NCBI GenBank assembly: GCA_032622095.1
Contig: CP136066.1
Location: forward strand, 225,932,961 to 225,996,960
Direction: 5' to 3'
Origin: Siphonodentalium dalli
Taxonomy: Eukaryota; Mollusca; Scaphopoda; Gadilida; Siphonodentaliidae
DNA length: 64,000 nucleotides
Positions 10,293-22,905 of the stretch are shown piece after piece. Within the stretch, counting starts at the first letter, position 1; each line of letters opens with the position of its first letter. A model generated the notes under the pieces. The model did not search any database. It was not told where the DNA came from and was given only the letters and a program-made list of their open reading frames with translations. The translations under genes were made by a program, and so were the position numbers.

Positions 10293-13187
10293 ATATATTG
10301 CTTTGTGTGTATTGTGTGTGACGGTCAGTGGAATTATTTTGACAACGAAATGAAAGTTCTGCTATTGTCTAATACTTCTGAACTGCGGAGTCCATGTTTA
10401 GCAGAAACGGGGTCTGTTGTATTCACCCCACAGAAAATTACACCATTTACAAGCGACTTAAAATTGTTTTAATCTGCTTCACATAGCAAAGGTCCCCTGA
10501 CAATATAAACTAACATAACATTTCCCTGACATGAAACACTAGCTTTATATAGTCTGGACAGATGGAACAACATTAGTAAATACATGTACTCTGAATTATT
10601 GCTCACTATATACTCATTATAGTTATACAAGTAGAGATTCAACGGATGAGTACATGTTAACAACTAGAAATTAATTAGTTTTTTCCGAGAATTTATATTT
10701 GAGAATGACTTATCCAATATCTGTGAGTGACATCTGGTATGATGATGTTGGTGTCAATTCAGTCATGCATGACACCTACCGAGTGCAATTCACCATGCAT
10801 GCAGAAAATAAGATTTGAAAGTAGAACAGCAGCAACGATATTGAAACCTGTGTGTGTATACTAGTGTTTCGACCATTCGTCTGCCGCCATTCTTCGTTCG
10901 GAATCTTCTAATATGTGTATGGTCGCCAATGAATGCAGAGATGTGTGAAACAGTGTTTTGTCTAGATCACAGGGACACCCAGAACATTTGTTCACTTACT
11001 CTATTTAATGTATGGCACAATCTCTACCAGAATACCTCGGTTCGGTTCCGTGGTTTTAGAGATTCGTCCAGCCGCGGGTTCGTGGTTTTAGTACTACCGG
11101 TCAAAGTTCTGGAGTAGAATTTCCATATATGGAAGGCATGAATAATTCATTACTTCCATGTATGGAATACTACTCCAGAACTTTGACCTGTAGCACTAAA
11201 ACCACAGAACCGGGTCTGGTGGATCCAATTTGACTGCGAGTTAGTGACGGGGCGTATTAACTTCATCTAATAATATCACATAGTTATTGTACGAAACATG
11301 CGACCCGTATCATATAGAACAATGAACACGAACATGAGGCATGAACACGACTCAATAAATGTTGTTCTCAAGCCAGAACATCAACGAAATGCATCACATG
11401 TATAATGCATGATACAACGATCATAGTTATACGTTAACTTGGAATTCACATTGGTGTTAATAAACATGTAACTCCCATGTATGTGACACATAACGCGGAT
11501 GTTATATTCTCCTGTATATGAGTAACAATCATAAATATAATTTAGATTGGGTAGTAAAAATACTAGCATGAGTTCAGAAAATTATAATATAAACTAGCGG
11601 CTTTTCGAATTCCCGGTGGGAAATTCGTATACTTCCATGTAATTAAACGTTTGTAATGATTCTCGTTTTACATGTATTGCGCACCACCACTATCTATTTC
11701 TTCTTCTCTCTTCCTATTTCTCGCGTTGATGCTACATTTATGTTTTTATTTTTATGGTGTACACATGTTTGTTTGTTTTCACTGTCATCCGTAGTTGACC
11801 AAAGTCTCAGGTACTGTGTATCTCTGGTACTTTGTGCACAAGTACTTTTCCCAGTGAATGTTTGAAGTCACGTTATATCTGGGAAAATTCAATTTACATG
11901 ACTAAATAGTAGCATGTGATTGCCCCTATACTTCTGAACTATGAGACTGCTTCAATAATTCAATATCAATAGGTATTTCTGTAAACGCACCAAGAAGATG
12001 GACACCTCTGCCCAATTACAGACATTGTAATTTGTATCACAATGCAGACAAAACAATTGAGTGCACAAATAGTCATACTATTTTTCTTGATATAAACGGT
12101 AAATATTGTACCATGCTCACATACAAGATACGATTAAGTTAGTGGTACGTACGTTTTACGATATAATTATAGCCTGGCCATTAGTAAACCATTCGCTCCA
12201 AAACTCAGGAAATTGCACTCAAGTGGCGCGTTGATACTCCAAATAACATCCACTCATTAAAAACGTTTTATCCCAATGTTTGATTTTTGGAGTATTTTTT
12301 CACCTTTCGTTTTCGGTGGAATTTACATATTTGGACCCATCCGAATGCGAGCTCTCCGTTGGGCAGGTTGCTTATATAATAGAACGCTCAATGTTGGGAA
12401 ATTATCTACGGTATATCAAAATACCTGCTCCTGTATTAGCTCGTTCTTCCATTATCCCGTTTCGATTTGGCGGGAAAATAGGTTAGTGATACAGCACTTA
12501 ACTATTCTCATTTACCTTATAAAGCCTCGCCACGAGTAAACATTCGGCTTTAGGGCGATTGAAACAGACATGACTAAGTTGCGCCTGGACACTAGCTATC
12601 ACATCCCCTTATCAAAAAATTTGTATCTTGATGTCTGATTTTTTGACAAATTCCCCCCCCCCCCCTTTGATTTTCGTTGGAATTTGCAAAAAGTTTAAAC
12701 CCGCGTTTCCGGGCCTGGTCTCACCATCTCCTGCGCTACATCTCCTCCATTAGCTATTTTCCTCCATTAGGGTGAGATATTTGTCATTTTTGGACATTCA
12801 TAGGCCGATAACTCGGTCAATTGTCGGCCGATATACAAAATGTTCACGGCATCGTTATCGGGGTAAAATGTTGACTATGGCATGTAAGTTTGGTCGCAAT
12901 TAGAGAGAATTTAATTTTTACAACTTTGAACACCCCTCCCCCACTCCGCGGTCAATAATCGAACAACATCCATTTTGTAGAACTGAACCACGTTTAAGGT
13001 GCTCTACACCAAAGTATTTGTCCCGTTCCGCTACCTCAATGCGTTCCAGATACACTCTACAATTGTCGATAAATGTGAGAGGCCGGTTTATGTTAGTCCC
13101 CTTTTGTGCCATCTAGATGGTTCCCCGTGAATGTCTATAGAACACAGACAGACCGACGTACAGACATTCGCAAATATAGACATAGAT
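10293..13187. other. Non-coding stretch
   Basis: No gene was recognised. It contains the hairpin at 11078-11211 and a pair of weakly similar segments around 12240-12330 and 12600-12690 (both with a TTTGATTTT..GGTGGAATTT / TTTGATTTTCGTTGGAATTT core), which may be an old duplication. A C-run lies at 12653-12665. Open frames are short and without motifs. Confidence 0.5.
11078..11211. repeat. Hairpin with ~58 bp arms
   Basis: The left arm 11078-11135 and right arm 11152-11211 are imperfect reverse complements around a 16 nt loop. CAAAGTTCTGGAGTAG is paired with CTACTCCAGAACTTTG exactly, and GTGGTTTTAGT with ACTAAAACCAC. No protein is encoded. It could be a small foldback MITE or a hairpin RNA source; nothing decides between them. 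Confidence 0.8.
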
Positions 13188-16100
13188 ATCAGTAATGCTT
13201 ATATACGCAGGGATTGTGGCCCGATCGTGGCATAAACTAGTTTTCTGACATCCCCTGTATGATCCTCTATTCACCCCTGATAACCACAATTGTACCACTG
13301 TAGTAGCATTATACATCAGTAATGCTTATATACACAGGGATTGTGGCCCGATCGTGGTATAAACTAGTTTTCTGACATCCCCTTTATGATCCTCTATTCA
13401 CCCTTGATAGCCACAATTGTACCACTGTAGTAGCATTATATATGTCAGTAATGCTTATATACACAGGGATTGTGGCCCGATCGTGGTATAAACTAGTTTT
13501 CTGACATCCCCTTTATGATCCTCTATTCACCCCTGATAACCACAATTGTACCACTGTAGTAGCATTATACATCAGTAATGCTTATATACACAGGGATTGT
13601 GGCCCGATCGTGGTATAAACTAGTTTTCTGACATCCCCTTTATGATCCTCTATTCACCCTTGGTAGCCACAATTGTACCACTGTAGTAGCATTATATATG
13701 TCAGTAATGCTTATATACACAGGGATTGTGGCCCGATCGTGGTATAAACTAGTTTTCTGACATCCCCTTTATGATCCTCTATTCACCCCTGATAACCACA
13801 ATTGTACCACTGTAGTAGCATTATACATCAGTAATGCTTATATACACAGGGATTGTGGCCCGATCGTGGTATAAACTAGTTTTATGACATCCCCTTTATG
13901 ATCCTCTATTCACCCTTGATAGCCACAATTGTACCACTGTAGTAGCATTATATATGTCAGTAATGCTTATATACACACGGGATTGTGGCCCGATCGTGGT
14001 ATAAACTAGTTTTCTGGCATCCCCTGTATGATCCTCTATTCACCCCTGATAACCACAATTGTACCACTGTAGTAGCATTATATATCAGTAATGCTTATAT
14101 ACACAGGGATTGTGGCCCGATCGTGGTATAAACTAGTTTTCTGACATCCCCTTTATGATCCTCTATTCACCCTTGATAGCCACAATTGTACCACTGTAGT
14201 AGCATTATATATGTCAGTAATGCTTATATACACAGGGATTGTGGCCCGATCGTGGTATAAACTAGTTTTCTGACATCCCCTTTATGATCCTCTATTCACC
14301 CCTGATAACCACAATTGTACCACTGTAGTAGCATTATACATCAGTAATGCTTATATACACAGGGATTGTGGCCCGATCGTGGTATAAACTAGTTTTCTGA
14401 CATCCCCTTTATGATCCTCTATTCACCCTTGATAGCCACAATTGTACCACTGTAGTAGCATTATATATGTCAGTAATGCTTATATACACAGGGATTGTGG
14501 CCCGATCGTGGTATAAACTAGTTTTCTCGCATCCCCTGTATGATCCTCTATTCACCCCTGATAACCACAATTGTACCAGTGTAGTAGCATTATATATCAG
14601 TAATGCTTATATACACAGGGATTGTGGCCCGATCGTGGTATAAACTAGTTTTCTGACATCCCCTTTATGATCCTCTATTCATCCCTGATAACCACAATTG
14701 TACCACTGTAGTAGCATTATATATGTCAGTAATGCTTATATACACAGGGATTGTGGCTCGATCGTGGTATAAACTAGTTTTCTGACATCCCCATTATGAT
14801 CCTCTATTCACCCCTGATAGCCATAATTGTACCACTGTAGTAGCATTATATATGTCAGTAATGCTTATATACACAGGGTTTGGGGCCCGATCGTGGTATA
14901 AACTAGTTTTCTGACATTCCTTTATGATCCTCTGTCCACCCCTGATAACCATCTTGGCACATCAGTAATGCTTAACATTACACAGGGATTGTGGCCCGAT
15001 TGTGGTATAAACTAGTTTTTTGACACCCCCTTTATGATCCTCTATCCACCCCTGATAATCATCGTGGTACCACTGTAGTAGCATTATAACTATCAGTAAT
15101 GCATAACAATACACAGGGGTTGTGGCCCGATCGTGATACAAACTAGTTTTCTGACATCCCCTTTATGATCCTCTATTCCCCTTTATGATCCACTATCCAC
15201 CCCTGATAACCACCGTGATGCCAATGTAGTGCATTATATACATCAGTAATGCATAACAATACACATTGATTGTGGTACTATCGTGGTATAAACTATGTTT
15301 CTGGCATCCCCTTTATGATCCTCTATTCACCCCTGATAACCATCTTGGTACCAACAAGTAGCAATATATCCATCAGTAATGCATAACAATACACAGGGAT
15401 TGTGGCCCGATTGTAGCATAAACTAGTTTTCTGACATCCCCTGTATGATCCTCTATTCACCCCTGATAACCATCTTGGTACCAATGTAGTAGCATTATAT
15501 ACATCAGTAATTTATAACAATACACTGGGATTGTGGCCCGATCGTGGCATAAACTAGTTTTCTGACATCCCCTGTATGATCCTCTACTCACCCTGATAAC
15601 CATATTGGTATCAATGTAGTAGCATTATATACATCAGTAATTTATAACAATACACAGGGATTGTGGCCCGATTGTTGTACGAACTAGTTTTCTGACATCC
15701 CCTTTATGATCCTCTGTGAACCCCTGATAATCATCGTGGTACCACTGTAGTGCATTATATACATCAGTAATGCATAACAATACAAAGGGATTGTGGCCCG
15801 ATCGTGGTATAAACTAGTTTTCTGACATCCCCTTTATGATCCTCTGTCCACCGTTTATGATCCTCTATGCACCCCCGATAACCATCGTGGTACCAATGTA
15901 GCAGCATTATATACAACAGTAATGCATAATTATACACAGGGATTGTGGCCCGATTGTAGCATAAACTACTTTTCTGACATCCCCTGTATGATCCTCTAGT
16001 CCCCCTTGATAACCATCGTGGTACCAATGTAGTAGCATTATATACATCAGTAATGCATAACAATACACAGGGATTGTGGCCCGATTGTAGCATAAACTAG

Positions 16101-16300
16101 TTTTCTGACATCCCCTGTATGATCCTATATTCACCCCCAGATAACCATCATGATACCAATGTAGTAGCATTATATATACATCAGTAATGCATAACAATAC
16201 ACAGGGATTGTGATCCGATCGTGGCATAAACTAGTTTTCTAACAATCCCCTTTATGATCCTCTATTCACCACTGATAACTGCAGTAGCATTATACATGTC
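13188..16300. repeat. ~128 bp satellite array with dimeric higher-order pattern
   Basis: About 24 tandem copies of a 126-129 bp monomer. Conserved blocks are CAGTAATGCTTATATACACA, GGGATTGTGGCCCGATCGTG, ACTAGTTTTCTGACATCCCC and TATGATCCTCTATTCACCC. In the first ~10 copies two types alternate: type A has CCCTGATAACCAC and joins with ATACATCAG; type B has CCTTGATAGCCAC and joins with ATATATGTCAG. This gives a ~256 bp repeat of the repeat. From about 14880 rightward the copies are diverged, with GCATAACAATACAC instead of GCTTATATACAC, and some carry internal duplications. The array ends next to the truncated Helitron. Open frames inside it are satellite artefacts. Confidence 0.95.
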
Positions 16301-16307
16301 AGTCATG

Positions 16308-16437
16308 CATAATAATACGCATGCAGGAATTCTGGACAGCATGGTATGCTACAATGTCCTATGTTAATATATATAATACGCATGCGGGGATTCTGGACAG
16401 CATGGTATGCTACAATGTCCTATGTTAATATATACAA
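16308..16437. repeat. Two copies of a ~66 bp repeat
   Basis: Two adjacent near-identical copies share TTCTGGACAGCATGGTATGC and TACAATGTCCTATGTTAATA. They sit exactly between the end of the satellite and the start of the truncated Helitron. Their function is unknown; they may be leftover Helitron end or junction sequence. Confidence 0.8.
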
Positions 16438-16439
16438 GA

Positions 16440-18645
16440 AAACTAAGATGCATGCATCAGGTCACCCATAAACTATTTAGCATAGAATAATTCAGCTCTG
16501 TGAATGGTCCTGCAAATTATTGATTTCAATAATCTATTGTAGATATGCAAAATGTTAGTGTGGAACACGCCAGTACTCGTACCATTCATCTCTTCGTGTT
16601 CAGATTTGCTTTTTAAGATTTTGAAACGTTTAGGTGATAGACTAAAATTGAGATAAACAACAGCTCTTGAAGAGTGAAAAAGTTTCAGTGATCCCATTTT
16701 GTATGCAGTTTCCTGTGCACTCATTATTCTATGTTTAAGAATACAAGATCCTATACGATAAAGGCGAGACAATTTTGTCAGATTTGTTTTTTAAAAACAC
16801 CATTGATTAATTTACCAAGTGCATGTTTCAGATCATCTGGTTCTGATTTACATATATACGCACAAACATCATAAGCTGCTGCATCTGCATCCTGTATTAA
16901 TTGTATATCCATATTAGCTCGCCAGTGTCGCAAAATAACAGGATTGTAATCATTAATGAAAGTGCTGTTTTCATGACGCTCAGTTTCATAAACTTTCTGA
17001 CGCCTCTTTGAATATTTTAGATGCGTGCAACAACAGTTTTGTTTTATTATTTGAATTTCTCGGAAAACCGAAACGACACGAAGCAATCTTTGTGCAATAT
17101 TTTGAATGTGTATGTGTATGTAACCTATCTACACGAGAATGCAGCTCAGGATCCACATTTCGATCAGGAATATTAGAACTAATCACTTTGTTTTTAACAT
17201 AAATGATTTCATCAGCTGTGTTATCATTAATATTTTGTGGGATATTATCTATCCAAAAAAAATGTATATGAGGACTACCACGGTTCTGAAATTCACACCG
17301 ACCCCAGTAATCCACAACTGATCCAACAGGACTATCTTTTCCACAAATCACATGTTTCAATATTGCCGAAAATCTTCTTTCAAAATGAGTAGCAATTAAT
17401 AAAAGATCATTTCGCATAGAAAATTGGAAAGATTTACCAAACGCTTCATGGAAATCAATTCATTCAAGAGTCATGCCAAGTTCATGCCAATGTAAATCAC
17501 CTGCTGTCAAATTCATAAAAATTGTCGGAGGGCCTAAACATTTGAACATTGCCAATAAATCCAAAAGTAAATTCTTAAAATAAGGCACAGTTCCTTTGAT
17601 GTTTTTCATAAACATGTAAGAATTATCCAGAATATCTGGATTTTCATGAATACTTGAAATATCACCAACATTTACTGGGAACATACTTTGATCTGTCTGT
17701 ACATTGTCTAAGAATTTTCATGTGGATATGTGCACTTTGTTTCATTTGTGACATTTCATATACTATAGCTGAATGCAGGAGATACATAATATATTTCTTG
17801 AATGTACCACTGGAGTCAAATAGTCGTGTCTTAAAATAATAAAAAAAACTCCCAGTTTTTCTGGGCGCTCAAAATTCAAACCATATTTTCCAATTGGGAA
17901 CAACCACGGAAAACCTCCTCCTCACCTGAAGCCAGATCCAATATGTCCATCGGTCCGTCTGAATCACAAACATCAATTTTCAGATTTGTGCCAACAATAT
18001 CATCAATATTACAGTATGACTTTCCTTGCACACCTACATCAACCATAGCATCTTGTTCGAAACACATTGATGCTATATCTAAATTATCGCCAATACTTTC
18101 AATGCATGTATAATTGGAATTGGACTTGGCTTCAGAAGGAAAAACTAAATTACCAAAAACATCCTTCAACATATCATTCAGAACGATATCCTGATACAGA
18201 TAATTGTTATGTTTAAGCCACATTAATGCATCTCTCAATTTCCCACTTGAAACTTTATTGCGGTGGACATATACAGAATCATTATGTTTTTTAAACATAA
18301 CTTCAAGATATGGACATTGATCAAAATCACATGGTATTTTAGAAGCAATATCATTAATGTTTGCATGTGAGTGAACCACTAGTCCTCTTCAGCATATTGA
18401 CCACCTGGCAAAACAATAATCGTCATGAAAACATGGATTTTTAAAATCAATTTATTTTTCAAGAAAAGATAAAACTTTCAACTCCGATGGAATAATTCCA
18501 ACATAAAGATAATTCAATTTTGTATGTAAGATTGGAATTACATGTCCGCAAGACCTGTGGCATTTGCGACACAAAGATGAATCCCTAGCAATTTCCAAAT
18601 TATCCAAAACATCATCGCAAATGTGCCATGGAACCTTTGACACTT
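16440..18645 (-). pseudogene. Helitron Rep (HUH) region, helicase missing
   Basis: Minus-strand pieces read in order as a Helitron replication protein. 18452-18645 holds a C..C zinc-binding part and YVGIIPSELKVLSFLEK. 17876-18379 holds DALMWLKHNNYLYQDI. 17460-17684 is the Helitron-like N domain (PPTIFMNLTAGDLHW). 16986-17417 carries the HUH nickase motif GSPHIHFFW (both His present, near 17265) and YCTKIASCRFGFPR. 16778-17086 carries the paired catalytic tyrosines in AYDVCAYICKSEP. 16473-16772 continues with LKHRIMSAQETAY. Frame breaks lie at about 17030, 17440, 17700-17870 and 18400. The Pif1-like helicase that should follow is absent; the sequence stops near 16440 beside a satellite. The upstream part lies at 21377-22905, split off by a LINE. 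Confidence 0.88.
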
Positions 18646-21376
18646 AGTGTAAACATATTTTATTCTCTAAATCATGCACATGAATTAACAAGCTAATGGT
18701 ACAAGTATAACATAAAGACAATTTTATTAGAGAATGGGATTTGGCAGAAAGCATGATGCTTATATCAGCCATGTCCCCATCTTTAGCATTCACAGGTGGT
18801 GTCTTTATTGATTATTCATAATGTTCTTTTCCCAGTTAGATTTTGCTTTCATGTTCAATGTTTCTATCTTATTGGCTTTGTCAGCCATCTAGGGCATAGA
18901 CTGTCAAACAGTAACTCATCATGAGTCACTGCTGGGCAGTCCATGCATCAGATGACCGGAATTGTTACATGTATGTGACCTGACCCCAGACCTCACCCCA
19001 TCATTTTCTAATAATCGTAGCTCAAAGTTCAAGTTTCGAAATCAAAACGACAAGAGAGTTGTGTCTTATAGTATTACGAGCAAAATATAATACATGTATA
19101 CTGAAATATATGATATTTTTCCACTTTTCTAAGTTATACTGTATAATTGGTAACTTCGAAGTCTAGTTTTCACACGTTCACGTTGTTTCATAGAGGCAGA
19201 ATGTTTTATTTATTTATAAAGTTTATTTATAAAGTTAGCGACTTAGGAAAAGTTCAATTTGGAAATCGTTTAGATAAAATTATGAATTTTTGGACCCTCA
19301 TAAATAAATCTATATTCTCTTCCAATGATAGTTTGTGGCTTCCATGTAGCAAGGTTTTTACTCCTGGTCTTGTTATTAATCCCCCAAAACACCTATCTCT
19401 TTCAACCAAATATCTGCGACAATAAAAAAGAAAATGTTCTGATGTTTCTTTGGCACCACAAATACACAACGGACTATCTCTCAGATGGTTGTTGAAAATA
19501 TCATAGTTTAAATTACTGCATTCCAGTCTTAATCGGCAATGGTATATTTGACTTGCTCTCGTATATGCATATTCCAAGTATCTAGGACGCTCTTTGAGGT
19601 CACTATTCAAAAATGTTTTGAAGTCTGAGAGTGTTTCACATTTCCTCACTTCTGGTTTTAACTCGTTCCAAAGATTGATTGTGTGTGGAAGAAATGATTT
19701 CTGATAAGTAACAGAGTTGCCGAAAGGTACTCTAAGATCATCTGATCTTGTGTCATATCCACTAGTACTCGATATTGTATTCGGAACAGCATTGTATAGA
19801 TAAGGGGGAGTGAGATTTTTCGTCATTTTAAAAAAGAGCATGAGTTTAGTCTTTACTCTCCGTTTTGATACTTTTTCCCACCCAACTTCTTGAAGAACTG
19901 TGCATTTATTACAACTTCTTGTTCCACCGGTTACTATTCTAGCGGCTTCGTACTGAATATCTTCTAGTGAATCGGCTTCTTCGCCTGTACAATTGTCCCA
20001 TACCGAGGAAGCATATTCCAAGTCGGGACGAATATAGGACAAGTAAATTCTTTCTAGAGTTCTTCTATCAAGGATAAATTTATACTTCCTCAGTATGTAC
20101 AATCTTTTGGACGCTCGGTTTTCAATATCTTCTATATGGTCTTTCCATTTACCCTGTCGGTTGAATGTCAGACCCAAATGTTTATGTGTGTCTACCTCAT
20201 TTTTTCTCTCGTTTGACATGTTTAGTACTGGTTGGTCAATAGGTATTTGTTTCCACGAAACAAGCACGGATTCTGTTTTCAATGGGTTGAATTTAACTGC
20301 CCAGGTCTTTGACCAGTTGAATATTTTGTGTAGGTCTGAATTGATCAAATCTGCAGCAATTGTGGGATCTTCTATAGCAATATAAAGTGATGTATCATCC
20401 GCAAATAATCTTATATTACATGTAATTCCCTCGACTATGTCGTTTATATACACGAGAAATAGGAGAGGGCCGATTATTGATCCTTGAGGCACTCCTGTTG
20501 TAACGTCTTTCCATGGCGAATTAAAGTTAGAAATTGTTACTCTTTGTTGTCTACAATCAAGATAGTTTTCAAGTAGTTTTAAAAGCTTCCCAGTTATCCC
20601 CATTCTTTTAAGTTTAAAGAGGAGACCCCTGTGCCAAACCTTATCGAACGCCTTGCTTATATCGCAGAATACACCCTTTATTTCCCTCCCATCGTCAAGG
20701 GCTGAGATAATATAATGGTAAATATCGATCAATTGGAATACTGTGCTATCGTTCGGTGTAAATCCCGACTGTAGGTCGGTTAAAAGCTTATTCGTTCGTA
20801 GGTATTTTGATATATGATAGAATAGACATTTCTCGAAGACCTTAGACAGACAACTGAGTAAGGATACTGGTCGATAATTGGATGGATCGCTGGGATCTCC
20901 ATTTTTGAAAATTGGGCATACGTTTGCCTTTTTCCATTCTGAAGGAAAATACGACCGTTCAATGAAAACCCTGAAAAAGAATGCTAGTGGTTTAGCTAGT
21001 GATATCGAACAATTTTTTAATACTTTGGGACAAATACCATCGTATCCGGCCGCTTTCGATGTCTTGATTGAGTTTAAACTTTCGAGTACACGTTCATCAG
21101 ATATTTCAATGTCGCTCAGGCGCTTATCCGATAACCAATCAAAGATGGGTAACTCTAACTTATCTTCATCAGGTAAGGAGGAGATTTTACAAAAATAGTT
21201 ATTTAATAAGTCTGCCTTTTCTTCATTTTCGGTTATTATAATCTGGTCAGTTTTTAGGGCTGGTATTGGTTTAGGTTCGGGTTTCATGAGGTGGTTTAAT
21301 GTTTTCCACCAGAGTGAGGAATCAGTGAAACAACTACCCAGTATTGACTGTGTTTTCTCCAGAGACTTTGCTTTTG
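18646..21376 (-). mobile_element. 5'-truncated LINE inserted in the Helitron
   Basis: The insertion is bounded by a 13 bp target-site duplication, ACCTTTGACACTT, at 18633-18645 and again at 21377-21389. Between the two copies lie 2731 bp carrying a non-LTR reverse transcriptase (coding 19254-21376) and ~600 bp of 3' untranslated sequence. That UTR includes a short AACTTTATAAAT tandem near 19203-19240 and an AATAAA near the 3' end. No endonuclease domain is present, so the copy is 5'-truncated, as is usual for target-primed reverse transcription. No long poly(A) tail is seen. Joining the Helitron sequence across the duplication restores its reading register, which confirms the exact boundaries. 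Confidence 0.93.
19254..21376 (-). CDS. LINE reverse transcriptase (ORF2-like, truncated)
   Basis: This is a continuous open frame of ~707 LINE codons. It begins mid-protein (KAKSLEKTQSILGSCFTDSS) and shows the RT core: KTSKAAGYDGICPKVLK, NYRPVSLLSCLSKVFEK, FCDISKAFDKVWH, GVPQGSIIGPLLFLVYINDI and the catalytic LFADDTSLY. The C-terminal region ends with a zinc-knuckle-like CICGAKETSEHFLFYC. RT and C-terminal style fit the Jockey/CR1-like group of animal LINEs; the clade is not fixed. The open frame can be read further upstream to 21488, but those first ~37 codons are Helitron sequence. The lack of stops suggests a young insertion, though without endonuclease it cannot be autonomous. Confidence 0.88.
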
Positions 21377-22905
21377 ACCTTTGACACTTGATTAGAGAAC
21401 AAGAATTTACAACACATACCACATTCAAAATCAGCACGCTCTCGCATTGCACACTCATATTCAACATTGTGATTAACATCAGACACATAATCTAAATTTA
21501 GTAGATCTACCCAAGTGTCAACTTCAATAATAAAGACACTGGAGGTGTGGAACTGTCCGATAAAGAGTAAATAAATGAAACAGGTGAATGAAATTCATGT
21601 AAATTGTCTAGGTCAATACAAAATGAGATGGAAGTGTCATCAATTGGAACGCACTTGACTGGCAATATCTGATTACTACAGTCAATATCAAACTGTACTG
21701 GATTTACCTTTGTTGTTTTTTTGGTTTGATAGATTGTACTACATGTACCATAACAATGATCTTCATTATTCCGGAGTAAGTCTGCTCCATTTCTGGCAGC
21801 AACCACACGATCGTCATACACTTCACATGATGCGACAGTATATGGGATATTTGGATTACATGTAAGATATGGCACATTTGTGTCATACATAACACCATAC
21901 AAATTTGTTGACAGAAAATTTCGATCATTGTCCACCGAAGCATTTAAGACTACATTAACATTCTGTTGTAAAGCATCGTTTTTCTTACTTAAACGTTTGG
22001 AGCACTTCTTTAATGAGATTGAAGCATATTGGTGATCACTACATGTACCGGTAGCCCATACATGTACACCACTAGTATTATTCTTAGCACTATCCCGAAA
22101 TTTGCTTTCAACACACACATATTGATTTGTCTGCACTTGCATAGCACACCTCTGATTCGCACTCTTCACCTGCCATTGCTCAATTATACTTTCTTGACAT
22201 GCTTCAACAGTTACATTTATACCAACATTTCCATTTGTTTTAAAATTGTTATCGGCTGTGGTGCTCACCGCTGAATCAATCATAAACGGCCCACTTTCAA
22301 TTCTTCCAATAGCTGTCACTGTCTGTGTTATAATAGGAGTGATCTCAAAACAATTCCCTGCATAATTATCAAACACGTGCAGAATAAGTTCATCAAAGGA
22401 CTCAAAATTCAACAAAACTGCTGTACCTCCAGATGAAGTTCGTCCTAACAAATCTCGTTGAGAGTCAAACATTGTAAATATATTTCTTGGTCTGTCAATA
22501 TAAAAGCTAACAGTGATGTCTCCAAATGTTATAATGTGAAATTCACTAAGACTTGATGCTGAAATCAATGATTCAAGAAACGATTGTTGCCCAAAAACGC
22601 TGTCTATATCCCCATTTACAACAGCATAAAATTGGTCGCGAACATATCGGATGTGGAAAATATTATTAAACAGGTCTAAATTTTCGGGCAAATGATAATG
22701 TCCAAGATATCCAGTGTTTGCATTTAGAATGTCCCTATGTACACTTTGAACTAACTGCGAATACAAAATCGTTCCCTGTTCTAACAGTCCATCCAAATCA
22801 TATGCATCAATGTTCACAAGTTGATCATTTTGGTTTTGATCGTTAATCCGCCAGATGAAAAAAATAACAATGCTACCAAAGCAATTGCTGTACACTGAAC
22901 ACCAT
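21377..22905 (-). pseudogene. Helitron N-terminal region with cysteine-protease-like domain
   Basis: This is the upstream half of the Helitron protein. It begins with GVQCTAIALVAL (catalytic-Cys-like, codon at 22892-22894), then DLDGLLEQGTILY, FGDITVSFYIDRPRNIFTMF and FDSQRDLLGRTSSGGTAVLL. This pattern matches the papain-fold protease-like region (OTU/C76-like) that precedes the Rep domain in many animal Helitrons. A run of seven T near 22858-22864 puts the Cys block and the rest in different frames. The usual FDSHSRD block lacks its His here. The long open frame ends at 21507, and a further frame change leads to VDTWVDLLNLDYV and the Cys-rich ADFECGMCCKFLF, which runs into the LINE target site. 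Decayed. Confidence 0.75.

Noticed and set aside
15764-16227. Overlapping minus-strand open frames of 106-109 codons
   Set aside because: They are the satellite monomer read through in one frame; the peptide repeats every monomer.
13188-16300. CRISPR-like regular repeat
   Set aside because: Monomers are contiguous without unique spacers, and the DNA is eukaryotic.
21377-21488. N-terminal ~37 codons of the LINE open frame
   Set aside because: They lie outside the target-site duplication and belong to the Helitron in another frame.
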